Assembly: GCA_023701285.1 (NCBI GenBank)
Contig: JAMPXH010000026.1
Location: forward strand, 1-40,752
DNA: 40,752 nt
Source: Candidatus Didemnitutus sp.
Lineage (GTDB): Bacteria; Verrucomicrobiota; Verrucomicrobiia; Opitutales; Opitutaceae
Direction: 5' to 3'
The notes below the pieces were generated by a model. It did no database searches. It had not been told where the DNA came from and worked only from the letters and a program-made list of their open reading frames with translations. Every line of letters starts with the position of its first letter. Positions within the stretch are counted from its first letter, which is position 1. The translations under genes and the position numbers were made by a program. Positions 24,998 through 34,395 of this stretch are shown here, piece by piece.

Positions 24998-27900
24998 ATG
25001 ATTGCTTCGCCCCGCTGCGAACAAACTGCCCGCCTGCTGGCGTGCCGCGCCGCTCTTGCCTTTGCCTTGCTTCTGGCCGGCCTGCTTCTCGGGCCCGCCG
25101 CGCGCGCCGCCGAGATTGCGATCGTCAACTCGGGCACGACTTCGGCCACCAGCTACAGCCTCGGCGGCACTGCCTATACGCAGAGTTTCGACACCTTGCC
25201 GGGCAGCGGCACGGTAGCTTGGGCCAATGACACCACGATTCCGGGATGGAGCGTCGCGCTCACCTCCGGCGCGCTGACCAATGCGACGATCGTCATCACC
25301 GATGGCGCCAGCAACCTCGGCGACCTCCGCGTCGCGAGCGCCGGCACCGCCGGTGCGGCCGATCGGGCGCTGGCGCTCCACACGCAGGTGGATGTTGCGC
25401 CGACCTACATCGGGGTCGGCTTCCAGAACACTTCCGGCCGCGTGCTCGAGCGTTTCTCGCTGGCCTACACGGCGGAGCAATGGAAGGAGAGCGGCAGCGC
25501 GCGCAACCTCACCTTCACGGTCCAGTATCGCATCGGCGCCACCGCTGCCGATCTGAACGCCACCTCCGGTTGGACGACTCTCGCCCCGCTCACCGCCACC
25601 ACCTTGAGCGGCTCCGCTGGCGCCGCCACCACGCTCGCGGCGAACGACGTCGCGGTCACGATTCCCGCCGGCACGTCCATCTGGTTCCGCTGGCGCACCT
25701 CCAACAGCGCCACCAGCGCGACCTCGTCCAACGACATCTTGGCAATCGACAACGTCAGCGCGTCCTTCGTCGCCGCGCCCGACGGCAGCCCGTTGATCAC
25801 CACCCAGCCCGAGGCGCAGAGCGTCAACCTCGGCTCCGGCGTGCCGACCGGTGCCACGTTCAGCGTCGTCGCCACCGGTGACGCCCCGCTCGCTTATCAA
25901 TGGCGCAAAAACGGCACGGAGATTCCCGGTGCCACGTCCACCACCTATGGCATCGCTACGGTGCAGGCCGCTGACGCGGGTGACTACACCGTTGTCGTCA
26001 CCAACGCCAAAGGCTCGGCCACCAGCGCCGTCGCGACGCTCACGGTCACGAACACCGTCGAGGCGCCCGAGATCACCACGCATCCGCAATCCCAGACCGC
26101 TGACCTCGGCGCCACGGTGCAGTTCTCCGTCGTCGCCACGGGCGGGTTGCCCCTCGCTTACCAATGGCACAAGAACGGCGCGCCCATCGCCGGCGCCGAT
26201 TCCGCCACCCTGACGCTCACCAACGTCGCCGCGAGCGCCGCCGGCTCCTACAACGTCGTCGTCTCCAATTCCGCCGGCTCCTTCACGAGCCTGTCCGCCA
26301 CGCTGTCGCTGAACGGCGTCATCACACCGCCCTTCATCGTCGAGCAGTCCGGCTCGCAATCCGTCGTGGTCGGCGGCGCGGTCTCCTTCACCGTCACCGC
26401 GGCCGGCAGCGCGCCCTTCACCTACCAATGGAACAAGAACGGCACGCCGATCAACGGCGCCACCTCCCTGGTGTTGGCTCTGTCCAACGTGACCCTCGCC
26501 GCGGCTGGCGATTACACCGTCACGGTGAGCAATGGCGGCGGCTCCGTCACGAGCGAACCGGCCACCCTCACGGTCACCGAGCCGCCCGCCGGCTCGGATT
26601 CCGCCCTCTTCGTCGCCCCCGACGGCCTCGCCGGCAACCCCGGCACCTACGCGCAGCCCACGACGCTCGCCAACGCCATCGCGATCGTCCCGGCCGGCGG
26701 CACCATCTACCTGCGCGGCGGCATTTACACCTACAACACGCAGATCACCATCGCGCGCGGCAACAACGGCGCCGCGGGCCTGCACAAGCGCATCTTCGCC
26801 TACACGCCCCCGGGCGGCACCGCCGAGAAGCCCGTGCTCGATTTCTCGTCCCAGCCCTACGGCAGCACCTCGCAAGTCAGCAACCCGCGCGGCGTCTTCA
26901 TCGGTGGCAATTACTGGCATCTCAAGGGGCTTGAGGTGAAGGGCGCCGCCGACAACGGCATCTTCGTCGCCGGCAACTACAACATCGTCGAGCTCTGCGT
27001 CACCCACAAGAACCGCGACTCCGGCCTCCAGATCGCGCGCTATTCCTCCTCGGCCCCGAAGTCCGAGTGGCCCTCCTACAACCTCATCCTCAACTGCGAG
27101 TCCTACGACAACTACGACTCCGCGCCCAACGGCGGCGAGAACGCCGACGGCTTCGCCTGCAAGCTCACTTCCGGCCCGGGCAACATCTTCCGCGGCTGCA
27201 TCGCCCACCACAACATCGACGACGGCTGGGACCTCTACACCAAGAGCGACACCGGCGCGATCGACCCCGTCGTGATCGACCAGTGCATCGCCTACAGCAA
27301 CGGCACGCTCACCGACGGCACGCAGAACTCCGCCGGCGACCGCAACGGCTTCAAGCTCGGCGGCGAGAAGATCGCCGTCGCCCACTACGTCTCGCGCTCC
27401 ATCTCCTTCGGCAACGGCAAGAACGGCTTCACCTGGAACAGCAACGGCGGCCCGATCCAGATGGTGAACAACCTCGCGTTCGACAACGCCGAGGGGAATT
27501 TCAAATTCGATCTCGGTGAGGCGAAGTTCTTCAACAACGTCTCGCTGTGGACGGCGAGCAACGGTCCCGGCAACCGCGTCGGCGTCAGCGATCGCTACAT
27601 CGGCAACAGCGGCGCCCCCACCGGAGCGACCAATGTTTTCTGGTTCACCGGTTCCTCCAGCCGCGGCCCGAGCATCAACGACGCCGGCCTGACCGCCTAC
27701 CGCACCGGCTTCGTCACGCTCACGCTGCCCGCCAACGGCTTCGCCCGGCGCGCCGACGGCAGCATCGATCTCGGTGACTTCGCCCGTCCCGTCGCCGGCA
27801 GCCCGCTCCTCAACGCCGGTGCCCTCCCTCCCGCCGAAGTCATCGCCTGGCTGCCCTACAACACCGCGACCTATTACGAGAATGCGCCGGACATCGGCGC

Positions 27901-30900
27901 CGTGGAAACTTACCTCGCCTCGCCGCCGGTCATCGTCTCCGCCCTCGCGGACCAGAGTGCGCTGCCGGGCACCAGCGTCACCTTCTCCGTCTCCGTGCAG
28001 GGCACGGCGCCGTTCACCTATCAGTGGACGAAGAACGACGTCGCCATCTCCGGCGCCAGCACGGGCACACTGACGCTCGCTTCGACCCAGCTGTCCGACT
28101 CCGGCACTTATCGCGTCACCGTCACGAACGATTTCGGCTCCGCCACTTCCAGCGCCACGCTCACCGTCGATGCGCCGCAAGGCCCGTCCATCACCACGCA
28201 ACCGCAGTCCCTGACCGTCACCGAGGGCGGCTCCGCCCAGTTCTCCGTCGTCGCCACCGGCACGCCCGTGCTCGCCTACCAGTGGCGCAAGAACGGTGCC
28301 GCGATCTCCGGCGCCACCGCTGCCACCTACACGATCCCCGCCACGCAACTCTCCGACGCCGGCACCTACAGCGTGCTGGTCACGAATGCCTATGGCTCCG
28401 CCCCGAGCGCGGACGTGATCCTGACCATCGACGCCGCTCCCGCCGCCCCCGTCGCCGCCACGGCCTCCGAGGTCGGCAACACCGGCTTCACCGCGTCGTG
28501 GTCCTCCGTTTCCGGTGCGCTCGGTTACCGGCTCGACGTTTCGACGCACAGCGATTTCGCGACCTTCCTCGCCGGTTATCAAAACCTCGACGTGGGCACG
28601 GCGCTGAGCCGCTCCGTCACCGGCCTCACTTCGGGCACCGCCTATTACTATCGCGTGCGCGCCATCCACGCCGCGGGCGCGAGCCCGTCGTCCAACGTCG
28701 TCGCCGCGCTCACGACCGGTGCCGCGGCCACCACGGTCGATGTCTCGCAACTCACTTGGTATAAGTCGCGCTCGGCCGACACCGTCGCGGCCAACGCGAC
28801 CGCGAAGACCGTCACCTTCACCGAAGGCCAGACCTCGTCGTCGATGTATGTCGCGAACCTGCCCGCGTCCGTCACGATCGCCGCGGGCCAGAAGGTGACG
28901 TTCACCTTCACGCTGCAGAGCGGCTCGAACGTCCCGAGCACCGCGAACGCCCTGCGCATCGGTCTCTACAACAACAACGGCACCGCGCTGAGTGCCAATC
29001 CCAGCGGCGACAGCAACTCCGCCTTCACCGACGACACCGGCTACATGGCCAGCTACGTGTTCAACACCGGCGCCGGCTCCCTTTACGGTCGCACGCCGTC
29101 TTCCGGCAACTCGAACCAGCAGCAGCTCATGGGCACGACCGGCGAATACACCGCCCTGGGCGCCGCCGCGGCCACGGGCACGCCGGCCGCGTTCGCCGCG
29201 TCGACCAGCTACTCGGTCGCGATCACGATCACGCGCCTCGCCGCGTCGACCGAGGTGTCCTATGCCATCAACGGCGGCTCCACGACGAACTACACCGTCA
29301 CCGCCACCGATTCCGCCAGCGGCTCGCTCGGCACGGTCTCGTTCAATCAGTTCGGCATCCGCGTCGCCGGCGGCTCGAACTCGATCAACAACTTCACGCT
29401 CGGCAACCTCGGTTACATCATCGAGTCCGCCGCGCCGACCGCCCCCGCGATCACCACGCAACCTATCGCCCAGGACGTGCCGATCGGCGGCAACGCCACC
29501 TTCACCGTCGTCGCCTCCGGCACCGCGCCGCTCAGTTACCAGTGGCGCAAGGGCGGCACCGACATCCCCGGCGCCACCGCGTCCACGCTCACGCTCACGG
29601 GCGTTTCCGCCGCCGATGCCGCCGACTACTCGGTTGTCGTCACCAACAGCGTCGACTCCGTCACCAGCAACGCCGCCGCGCTGACCGTCTTCACGCCGGT
29701 GTTGCCCTCGATCACCGCCGGGCCCCAGTCGCAGACTGTGAACGACGGCGCCACCGTCACCTTCAGCGTCACGGCCACCGGCACGCAGCCTTTCAGTTAT
29801 CAGTGGAAGAAGAACGGCACCGACATCTCCGGCGCCACTTCCGCCACGCTCACGCTTAACGCGGTCTCACTCTCCAGCGCCGGTAATTACACCGTGGCCG
29901 TCACCAATGTGGCCGGCTCCGTGACGAGTGCGACCGCTCTTCTCACCGTCAACGCCGTGGCGCCGTCGATCACGACCCCGCCCGCCGCGCAGACGGTCAA
30001 CGTCGGCAGCAACGCCACCTTCAGCGTCGTCGCCACCGGCACCGCGCCGCTCGCTTACCAGTGGCAGAAAGGCACCACCGATATCCCCGGCGCGACGTCC
30101 GCCAGCTACACGGTCGCCAACGCGCAGACCGCCGATGCCGGCAACTACCGCGTCGTGGTTTCCAACTCCGCCGGCTCCGCCACCAGCGCGGCGGCCGCGC
30201 TCACCGTCGTCACGCCCCAGGCCCCCACGATCACGGCCCAGCCGCAAGCGCAGACCGTGTCCGACGGCGGCAGCGTCACCTTCAGTGTCACGGCCACCGG
30301 CACGCAGCCTTTCAGTTATCAGTGGAGGAAGAACGGCACCGACATCTCCGGCGCCACCTCCGCCTCGCTCACGCTCACCGGCGTCACCCCGGCCAGCGCC
30401 GGCAGCTACAGCGTCGTCGTCACCAACCTCGTGACGTCCGTCACCAGCACCGGAGCCACGCTCACCGTGCAGGCCGTCGCGCCCGCGATCACGACGCAGC
30501 CGATGGCGCAATCCGCGCCGCTCGGCGGCAGCGCGACGTTCACCGTCGTCGCGACCGGCACCGCGCCGCTCGGCTACCAGTGGCAGAAGAACGGCACCGA
30601 TATTCCCGGCGCCACTTCCGCTTCCTACACCATCACCGGCGTGCAGGCGGCCGACTTCACCACCTACCGCGTCGTCGTCACCAACAGCGCCGGCTCCGCG
30701 ACGAGCAGCGCCTTCGCGCTCTCGCTCGCCAGCGGCCTGCCGGTCACGGCCTTCAACCTCACCGGCTTCGCCACCGTCGGCACCGGCACCACCGGCGGCG
30801 GCGTCATTCCCGATACCGATGTCGCTTACCGCAAGGTCACCACGCCGCTCGAGTTCGTGCAGGCGATCATCGATTCGAACAAGACCGCCGGCAAGGTGAA

Positions 30901-33900
30901 GGTCATCGAGATCATGAACGACCTCAACCTCGGCTGGACCGAGGTGGGCACCGCCGTGCAAACCCTGGCCAGCAACGCCCTGCGCGAGCACGCGGCCCCC
31001 AAGCTCCACCCCGTGCTCAAGGCTTCTGGCGTCAGCATCCTCGACATCAAGTCGAAGAGCCCGCTCACCATCTTCTCGGCGAACGGATCGGCCATCCGCC
31101 ACTGCAATTTCAACATCAAGGGCACGTCCAACATCATCATCCGCAATCTCAAGTTCGACGAACTGTGGGAATGGGACGAGGCCTCCAAGGGCGATTACGA
31201 TTCCAACGACTGGGACTTCATCACCATCGGCAACGGCGGCGCCGTCTCCAATGTCTGGATCGACCACTGCACGTTCACGAAAGCCTACGACGGCACGATC
31301 GACATGAAGGTCGGCACCAAGAACGTCACAGTCTCGTGGTGCCGCATCGTCGGCGATGACGAGGCCACGAACCCCAACAGCTTCGTGCGCCAGCAACTCG
31401 CCGCCCTCGAGGCGACCAAGAGCTCCCACGCCGGCTACCGTTTCCTCCGCGACACCGTCGGCTACACGATCGACGAGATTGCCGAGATGATCCAGGGGCA
31501 CGACAAGGGCGCGCTGATGGGCGCCACGTCGCTCAATTCCGGCAACGCCACGCTCACCGGCACGTTCCACCACGTGTGGTTCCAGAACGTCTGGGACCGC
31601 GTCGTGCCGCGCCTGCGCGGCGGCAATGTCCACAACTACAACATCTACGTCGACGACGTCGTCGGCCTCCAGGCCCGCCGCATGCGCGACGCCAAGGCCA
31701 CCGCCGCGCTGACCACGAGCGCGCTCAACTCGTTCAACAACGGCAGCCCCTACAAGCTTCGTCCGTTCCTCAACGGCACCATCTCCACCGAGGGCGGCGC
31801 CATCCTCGTCGAGAAGTCGATCTACTCCGACTGCCTCACGCCGCTGCGCAACAACCAGACGGACCCGAGCAACGCCGTCTACACCGGCAAGATCCTGGCC
31901 CTCGACACCATCTACCGCTTCAACAACCCGGACGGCTCCGTCATCCAGGTCCGCGGCAACAGCACCGACCCGAACAACCCGCTCGGGCCCTTCCAGGCCG
32001 CGGTGATCCCGTTCTCTTGGACGAATCTCCCCAACAACCAGCTCCCGTATGCGGTGCCGGCGATGGACGATCCTGCCGAGCTGCCGCAAATTCTGACGGC
32101 CGGCGCCGGCGCCGGCGTGCTCACATGGAGCAAGGACAACTGGCTCCGCACGGCCTACGTTGAGGATGCCACGATCCCGCCGTCCATCGTCGCGCAGCCG
32201 CAAGCGGTGACCACCACCGCGGGCGCCGACACCACCTTCACCGTCCAGGCCGCCGGCAGCGCCACGCTCCTCTACCAGTGGAAGAAGGGCGGCGTGAACC
32301 TCGTCGACGGCGCGCGCATCTCTGGTGCTAACTCCGCCGTGCTCACGATCTCCGGCACCGAAGCCGGAGACGCCGGTGATTACTCCGTCACGGTCTCCAA
32401 TGCCAACGGCAACGTCACCAGCTCCGTCGCCACCCTCACGGTCGGCGCCCCAGTCGCGCCCGGCATCGCCACGCAACCCGCCGACCAGAGCGTGATCGCC
32501 GGCCAGGGCGTGCAGTTCTCCGTCGTCGCGACGGGCAGCGCGCCGTTCAGCTACCAGTGGAAGAAGGACGGCGTCGATATCGTCGGCGCCACCGGTGCGC
32601 TCTACGAAATCGAGTCCGCCCGGGTCGATGACACCGGTGCCTATTCCGTCACCGTCACCAACCTCGCGGGCAACGTCACCAGCTCCAGTGCGACGCTCAC
32701 CGTGGCGCCTTCGACTGCCGCTCCAGTGGCCGCCGCCGCGACGGCGGTCGGCAACCAGGGCTTCACCGCTAACTGGGCCGCGGTGGACCGCGCCGACGGC
32801 TACCGCCTCGACGTCTCCACGAGCAACACGTTCGCGAGCTTCGTCCCGGGTTACCAGGACCTCGACGTCGGTGCCGTCGTGAGCCACGCCGTCACCGGCC
32901 TCAGCACGGGCACGACCTATTACTACCGCGTCCGCGCCTACGGCACCGGCGGCACCAGCGTCTCGTCGTCGGTCATCACGGTCGCCACCACCGGCACCGC
33001 GGCCACCAACGTCGACCTCTCGCAGCTCACCTGGCTCCGCAGCCGCACCGCGGACACCGTCACGGCCAACACCACGACGCAAACCGTCACCTTCGCCGAA
33101 GGCCAGACCTCCGCTTCGGGCTACATCGCGCACCTCGCGGCGCCGATCAACGTCGCCGTCGGTCAGACCCTCACGCTCACGCTCACCTTCGAGACCGGCA
33201 CCGTGAAGACGGTCGCGAATGCGCTCCGCTTCGGCTTGTTCAACACGCAGGGCACCCGGGTCACCGACTTCGGCAACACCGAGACGACCAACCTCGTCAC
33301 GGACGACACCGGCTACATGGCGTCCTACAACCTCGACACCGGCAACGGCTCGCTGCTGGGCCGCATCCCCGGGAGCACGAACACGACCCTGATGAGTTCC
33401 ACCAACGCCGCGCTCTACACGAGCACGGCGCCGGCCCGCCTGAGCGGTGCCCCTGCGCCGTTCGCGTCGGCGACGTCGTATGCGCTTACGCTGACCCTCA
33501 CGCGACGCGAGGGTGGCAACGTCTGGTCCGCGCGCCTCCACGGCGGCGCCACCGCCGACTACGTGCTGACCGGCGTCGACACCACCACGCCGTCCGTCGC
33601 CACGCAGAGTTTCGACGAGTTGGCGTTGCGCATCGCCGGTGGCACCAACTCGCTCGACACGCTCAAGCTCACCTCGCTGCAATTTACCGTCGCGGCCACG
33701 CCTGCGGAACTCGCCGCACCCACGATCTCCGCCCAGCCCCAGCCGCGTGCCGTCGCGCTCGGTGCTGCCGCCAACTTCGCGGTGACGGTCGCCGGCCCCG
33801 GATCTTTTGCCTACCAGTGGCGCAAGGGCGGCGTTGCCATCCCGACCGCGACCGGCGCGACTTACACGATTCCCGCCGTCGCCGAGACGGATGTGGGCAG

Positions 33901-34360
33901 CTACGATGTCGTGATCACCGGCCCCGGCGGTCGCATCACGAGCTCGGCAGTCGCGCTGACGATCGCCGCCGATGCCTATGCCGGCTGGCTGGAGCAGTAT
34001 TTCACCGCGGACGAGCGCGCCAACGCCGCCCTCAGCGGCCCCAGCGCCTCCGCCGCCGGCGACGGCGTGGCGAACCTCTTCAAGTATGCGCTCGGCCTGA
34101 ATCCCCGCGCGCCGATGCCCGGCGGCTGGCACGAGATCGAAACCGTGCAAGGCGGCTGGGTCTTCGTCTATCGTCGCCCGGCGGACCGCGCGGATGTCGG
34201 CTTCGTTGTCCAAGTGTCGGGCAACCTCGTCGATTGGACCGACGCCACCGTCGTCCACGAACTCGAGTCGACCGTCGATGGCGTCGAAACTTGGCGCGCG
34301 ATCCACGTCCCGCCCGCCGGCACGACGAAGGTCTTTTTCCGCCTGCAGGTCACCCGCTGA
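24998..34360 (+). CDS. Giant secreted pectate lyase with PL9 and PL1 domains, Ig-like and FN3 repeats
   Basis: About 3,120 residues. The start at 24998 opens a Sec signal peptide (hydrophobic LAFALLLAGLLLGPAARAA); the frame is open 42 codons upstream without protein-like content. Approximate domains: beta-sandwich 40-260; Ig-like 1-3 (264-528); PL9 lyase 533-974; Ig 4-5 (975-1145); FN3 1148-1241; beta-sandwich module A 1242-1478; Ig 6-10 (1481-1911); PL1 lyase 1913-2390; Ig 11-12 (2392-2569); FN3 2571-2665; module B 2667-2905; Ig 13 (2906-2990); C-terminal tail with GDGVANLFKYALGLNPRAP. PL9 has the Pel9A-like acidic set Asp717, Asp741, Asp742, Asp745 and candidate catalytic Lys786 in NGFKLGGE. 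PL1 has VWIDHCTF (2086-2093), DGTIDMK and VPRLRGGNVHNYN with Arg2205/Arg2207. Both lyases cleave polygalacturonate by calcium-dependent beta-elimination. It has no PEP-CTERM or LPXTG end. Confidence 0.92.
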   Translation: MIASPRCEQTARLLACRAALAFALLLAGLLLGPAARAAEIAIVNSGTTSATSYSLGGTAYTQSFDTLPGSGTVAWANDTTIPGWSVALTSGALTNATIVITDGASNLGDLRVASAGTAGAADRALALHTQVDVAPTYIGVGFQNTSGRVLERFSLAYTAEQWKESGSARNLTFTVQYRIGATAADLNATSGWTTLAPLTATTLSGSAGAATTLAANDVAVTIPAGTSIWFRWRTSNSATSATSSNDILAIDNVSASFVAAPDGSPLITTQPEAQSVNLGSGVPTGATFSVVATGDAPLAYQWRKNGTEIPGATSTTYGIATVQAADAGDYTVVVTNAKGSATSAVATLTVTNTVEAPEITTHPQSQTADLGATVQFSVVATGGLPLAYQWHKNGAPIAGADSATLTLTNVAASAAGSYNVVVSNSAGSFTSLSATLSLNGVITPPFIVEQSGSQSVVVGGAVSFTVTAAGSAPFTYQWNKNGTPINGATSLVLALSNVTLAAAGDYTVTVSNGGGSVTSEPATLTVTEPPAGSDSALFVAPDGLAGNPGTYAQPTTLANAIAIVPAGGTIYLRGGIYTYNTQITIARGNNGAAGLHKRIFAYTPPGGTAEKPVLDFSSQPYGSTSQVSNPRGVFIGGNYWHLKGLEVKGAADNGIFVAGNYNIVELCVTHKNRDSGLQIARYSSSAPKSEWPSYNLILNCESYDNYDSAPNGGENADGFACKLTSGPGNIFRGCIAHHNIDDGWDLYTKSDTGAIDPVVIDQCIAYSNGTLTDGTQNSAGDRNGFKLGGEKIAVAHYVSRSISFGNGKNGFTWNSNGGPIQMVNNLAFDNAEGNFKFDLGEAKFFNNVSLWTASNGPGNRVGVSDRYIGNSGAPTGATNVFWFTGSSSRGPSINDAGLTAYRTGFVTLTLPANGFARRADGSIDLGDFARPVAGSPLLNAGALPPAEVIAWLPYNTATYYENAPDIGAVETYLASPPVIVSALADQSALPGTSVTFSVSVQGTAPFTYQWTKNDVAISGASTGTLTLASTQLSDSGTYRVTVTNDFGSATSSATLTVDAPQGPSITTQPQSLTVTEGGSAQFSVVATGTPVLAYQWRKNGAAISGATAATYTIPATQLSDAGTYSVLVTNAYGSAPSADVILTIDAAPAAPVAATASEVGNTGFTASWSSVSGALGYRLDVSTHSDFATFLAGYQNLDVGTALSRSVTGLTSGTAYYYRVRAIHAAGASPSSNVVAALTTGAAATTVDVSQLTWYKSRSADTVAANATAKTVTFTEGQTSSSMYVANLPASVTIAAGQKVTFTFTLQSGSNVPSTANALRIGLYNNNGTALSANPSGDSNSAFTDDTGYMASYVFNTGAGSLYGRTPSSGNSNQQQLMGTTGEYTALGAAAATGTPAAFAASTSYSVAITITRLAASTEVSYAINGGSTTNYTVTATDSASGSLGTVSFNQFGIRVAGGSNSINNFTLGNLGYIIESAAPTAPAITTQPIAQDVPIGGNATFTVVASGTAPLSYQWRKGGTDIPGATASTLTLTGVSAADAADYSVVVTNSVDSVTSNAAALTVFTPVLPSITAGPQSQTVNDGATVTFSVTATGTQPFSYQWKKNGTDISGATSATLTLNAVSLSSAGNYTVAVTNVAGSVTSATALLTVNAVAPSITTPPAAQTVNVGSNATFSVVATGTAPLAYQWQKGTTDIPGATSASYTVANAQTADAGNYRVVVSNSAGSATSAAAALTVVTPQAPTITAQPQAQTVSDGGSVTFSVTATGTQPFSYQWRKNGTDISGATSASLTLTGVTPASAGSYSVVVTNLVTSVTSTGATLTVQAVAPAITTQPMAQSAPLGGSATFTVVATGTAPLGYQWQKNGTDIPGATSASYTITGVQAADFTTYRVVVTNSAGSATSSAFALSLASGLPVTAFNLTGFATVGTGTTGGGVIPDTDVAYRKVTTPLEFVQAIIDSNKTAGKVKVIEIMNDLNLGWTEVGTAVQTLASNALREHAAPKLHPVLKASGVSILDIKSKSPLTIFSANGSAIRHCNFNIKGTSNIIIRNLKFDELWEWDEASKGDYDSNDWDFITIGNGGAVSNVWIDHCTFTKAYDGTIDMKVGTKNVTVSWCRIVGDDEATNPNSFVRQQLAALEATKSSHAGYRFLRDTVGYTIDEIAEMIQGHDKGALMGATSLNSGNATLTGTFHHVWFQNVWDRVVPRLRGGNVHNYNIYVDDVVGLQARRMRDAKATAALTTSALNSFNNGSPYKLRPFLNGTISTEGGAILVEKSIYSDCLTPLRNNQTDPSNAVYTGKILALDTIYRFNNPDGSVIQVRGNSTDPNNPLGPFQAAVIPFSWTNLPNNQLPYAVPAMDDPAELPQILTAGAGAGVLTWSKDNWLRTAYVEDATIPPSIVAQPQAVTTTAGADTTFTVQAAGSATLLYQWKKGGVNLVDGARISGANSAVLTISGTEAGDAGDYSVTVSNANGNVTSSVATLTVGAPVAPGIATQPADQSVIAGQGVQFSVVATGSAPFSYQWKKDGVDIVGATGALYEIESARVDDTGAYSVTVTNLAGNVTSSSATLTVAPSTAAPVAAAATAVGNQGFTANWAAVDRADGYRLDVSTSNTFASFVPGYQDLDVGAVVSHAVTGLSTGTTYYYRVRAYGTGGTSVSSSVITVATTGTAATNVDLSQLTWLRSRTADTVTANTTTQTVTFAEGQTSASGYIAHLAAPINVAVGQTLTLTLTFETGTVKTVANALRFGLFNTQGTRVTDFGNTETTNLVTDDTGYMASYNLDTGNGSLLGRIPGSTNTTLMSSTNAALYTSTAPARLSGAPAPFASATSYALTLTLTRREGGNVWSARLHGGATADYVLTGVDTTTPSVATQSFDELALRIAGGTNSLDTLKLTSLQFTVAATPAELAAPTISAQPQPRAVALGAAANFAVTVAGPGSFAYQWRKGGVAIPTATGATYTIPAVAETDVGSYDVVITGPGGRITSSAVALTIAADAYAGWLEQYFTADERANAALSGPSASAAGDGVANLFKYALGLNPRAPMPGGWHEIETVQGGWVFVYRRPADRADVGFVVQVSGNLVDWTDATVVHELESTVDGVETWRAIHVPPAGTTKVFFRLQVTR
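28722..29430 (+). repeat. FN3-linked beta-sandwich module, copy A (inside giant lyase)
   Basis: Residues ~1242-1478. It starts with VDVSQLTWYKSRSADTV, has ANALRIGLYNNNGT, DDTGYMASYVFNTGAGSLYGR split by strands, and ends with FNQFGIRVAGGSNSINNFTL. An FN3 domain (28440-28718) sits directly before it. It is closely matched by copy B and, more distantly, by the next gene. It looks like a carbohydrate-binding or lectin-like jelly roll, but I cannot name a family. Confidence 0.75.
29755..29856 (+). repeat. 102-bp near-identical direct repeat, copy 1
   Basis: Within Ig repeat 7. It matches 30274-30375 with only four mismatches by eye, offset by 519 bp (173 codons, two Ig units). The conserved stretch encodes TFSVTATGTQPFSYQW and the following KNGTDISGAT strand. 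Confidence 0.85.
30274..30375 (+). repeat. 102-bp near-identical direct repeat, copy 2
   Basis: Within Ig repeat 9; partner of 29755-29856. Even third codon positions are kept, which points to a recent duplication of a two-Ig unit or to gene conversion. Confidence 0.85.
32998..33710 (+). repeat. FN3-linked beta-sandwich module, copy B (inside giant lyase)
   Basis: Residues ~2667-2905, preceded by an FN3 domain at 32710-32992 as in copy A. It opens with VDLSQLTWLRSRTADTV, has ANALRFGLFNTQGT and DDTGYMASYNLDTGNGSLLG, and ends with FDELALRIAGGTNSLDTLKL. The FN3 plus module unit thus appears once after each catalytic half of the protein. Confidence 0.75.
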
Positions 34361-34395
34361 CCTTGGACGGCGTTACGTTAACACCCCAGCACCCC

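Noticed and set aside
24938-29461. A 1,507-codon open frame on the minus strand opposite the giant lyase
   Set aside because: Its composition is Gly/Arg/Asp/Val-rich low complexity with no domain. It arises because stop codons are rare opposite GC-rich, Ala/Thr/Gly-coding sequence. The plus-strand frame has clear domains.
29440-30730. Regularly repeated DNA that might look like a CRISPR or tandem array
   Set aside because: The ~255 bp period is in frame and encodes five Ig-like domains; no short repeats with unique spacers are present.
29867-34306. A 1,479-codon open frame on the minus strand opposite the second half of the lyase
   Set aside because: Same reason: an antisense shadow of a GC-rich repeat gene.
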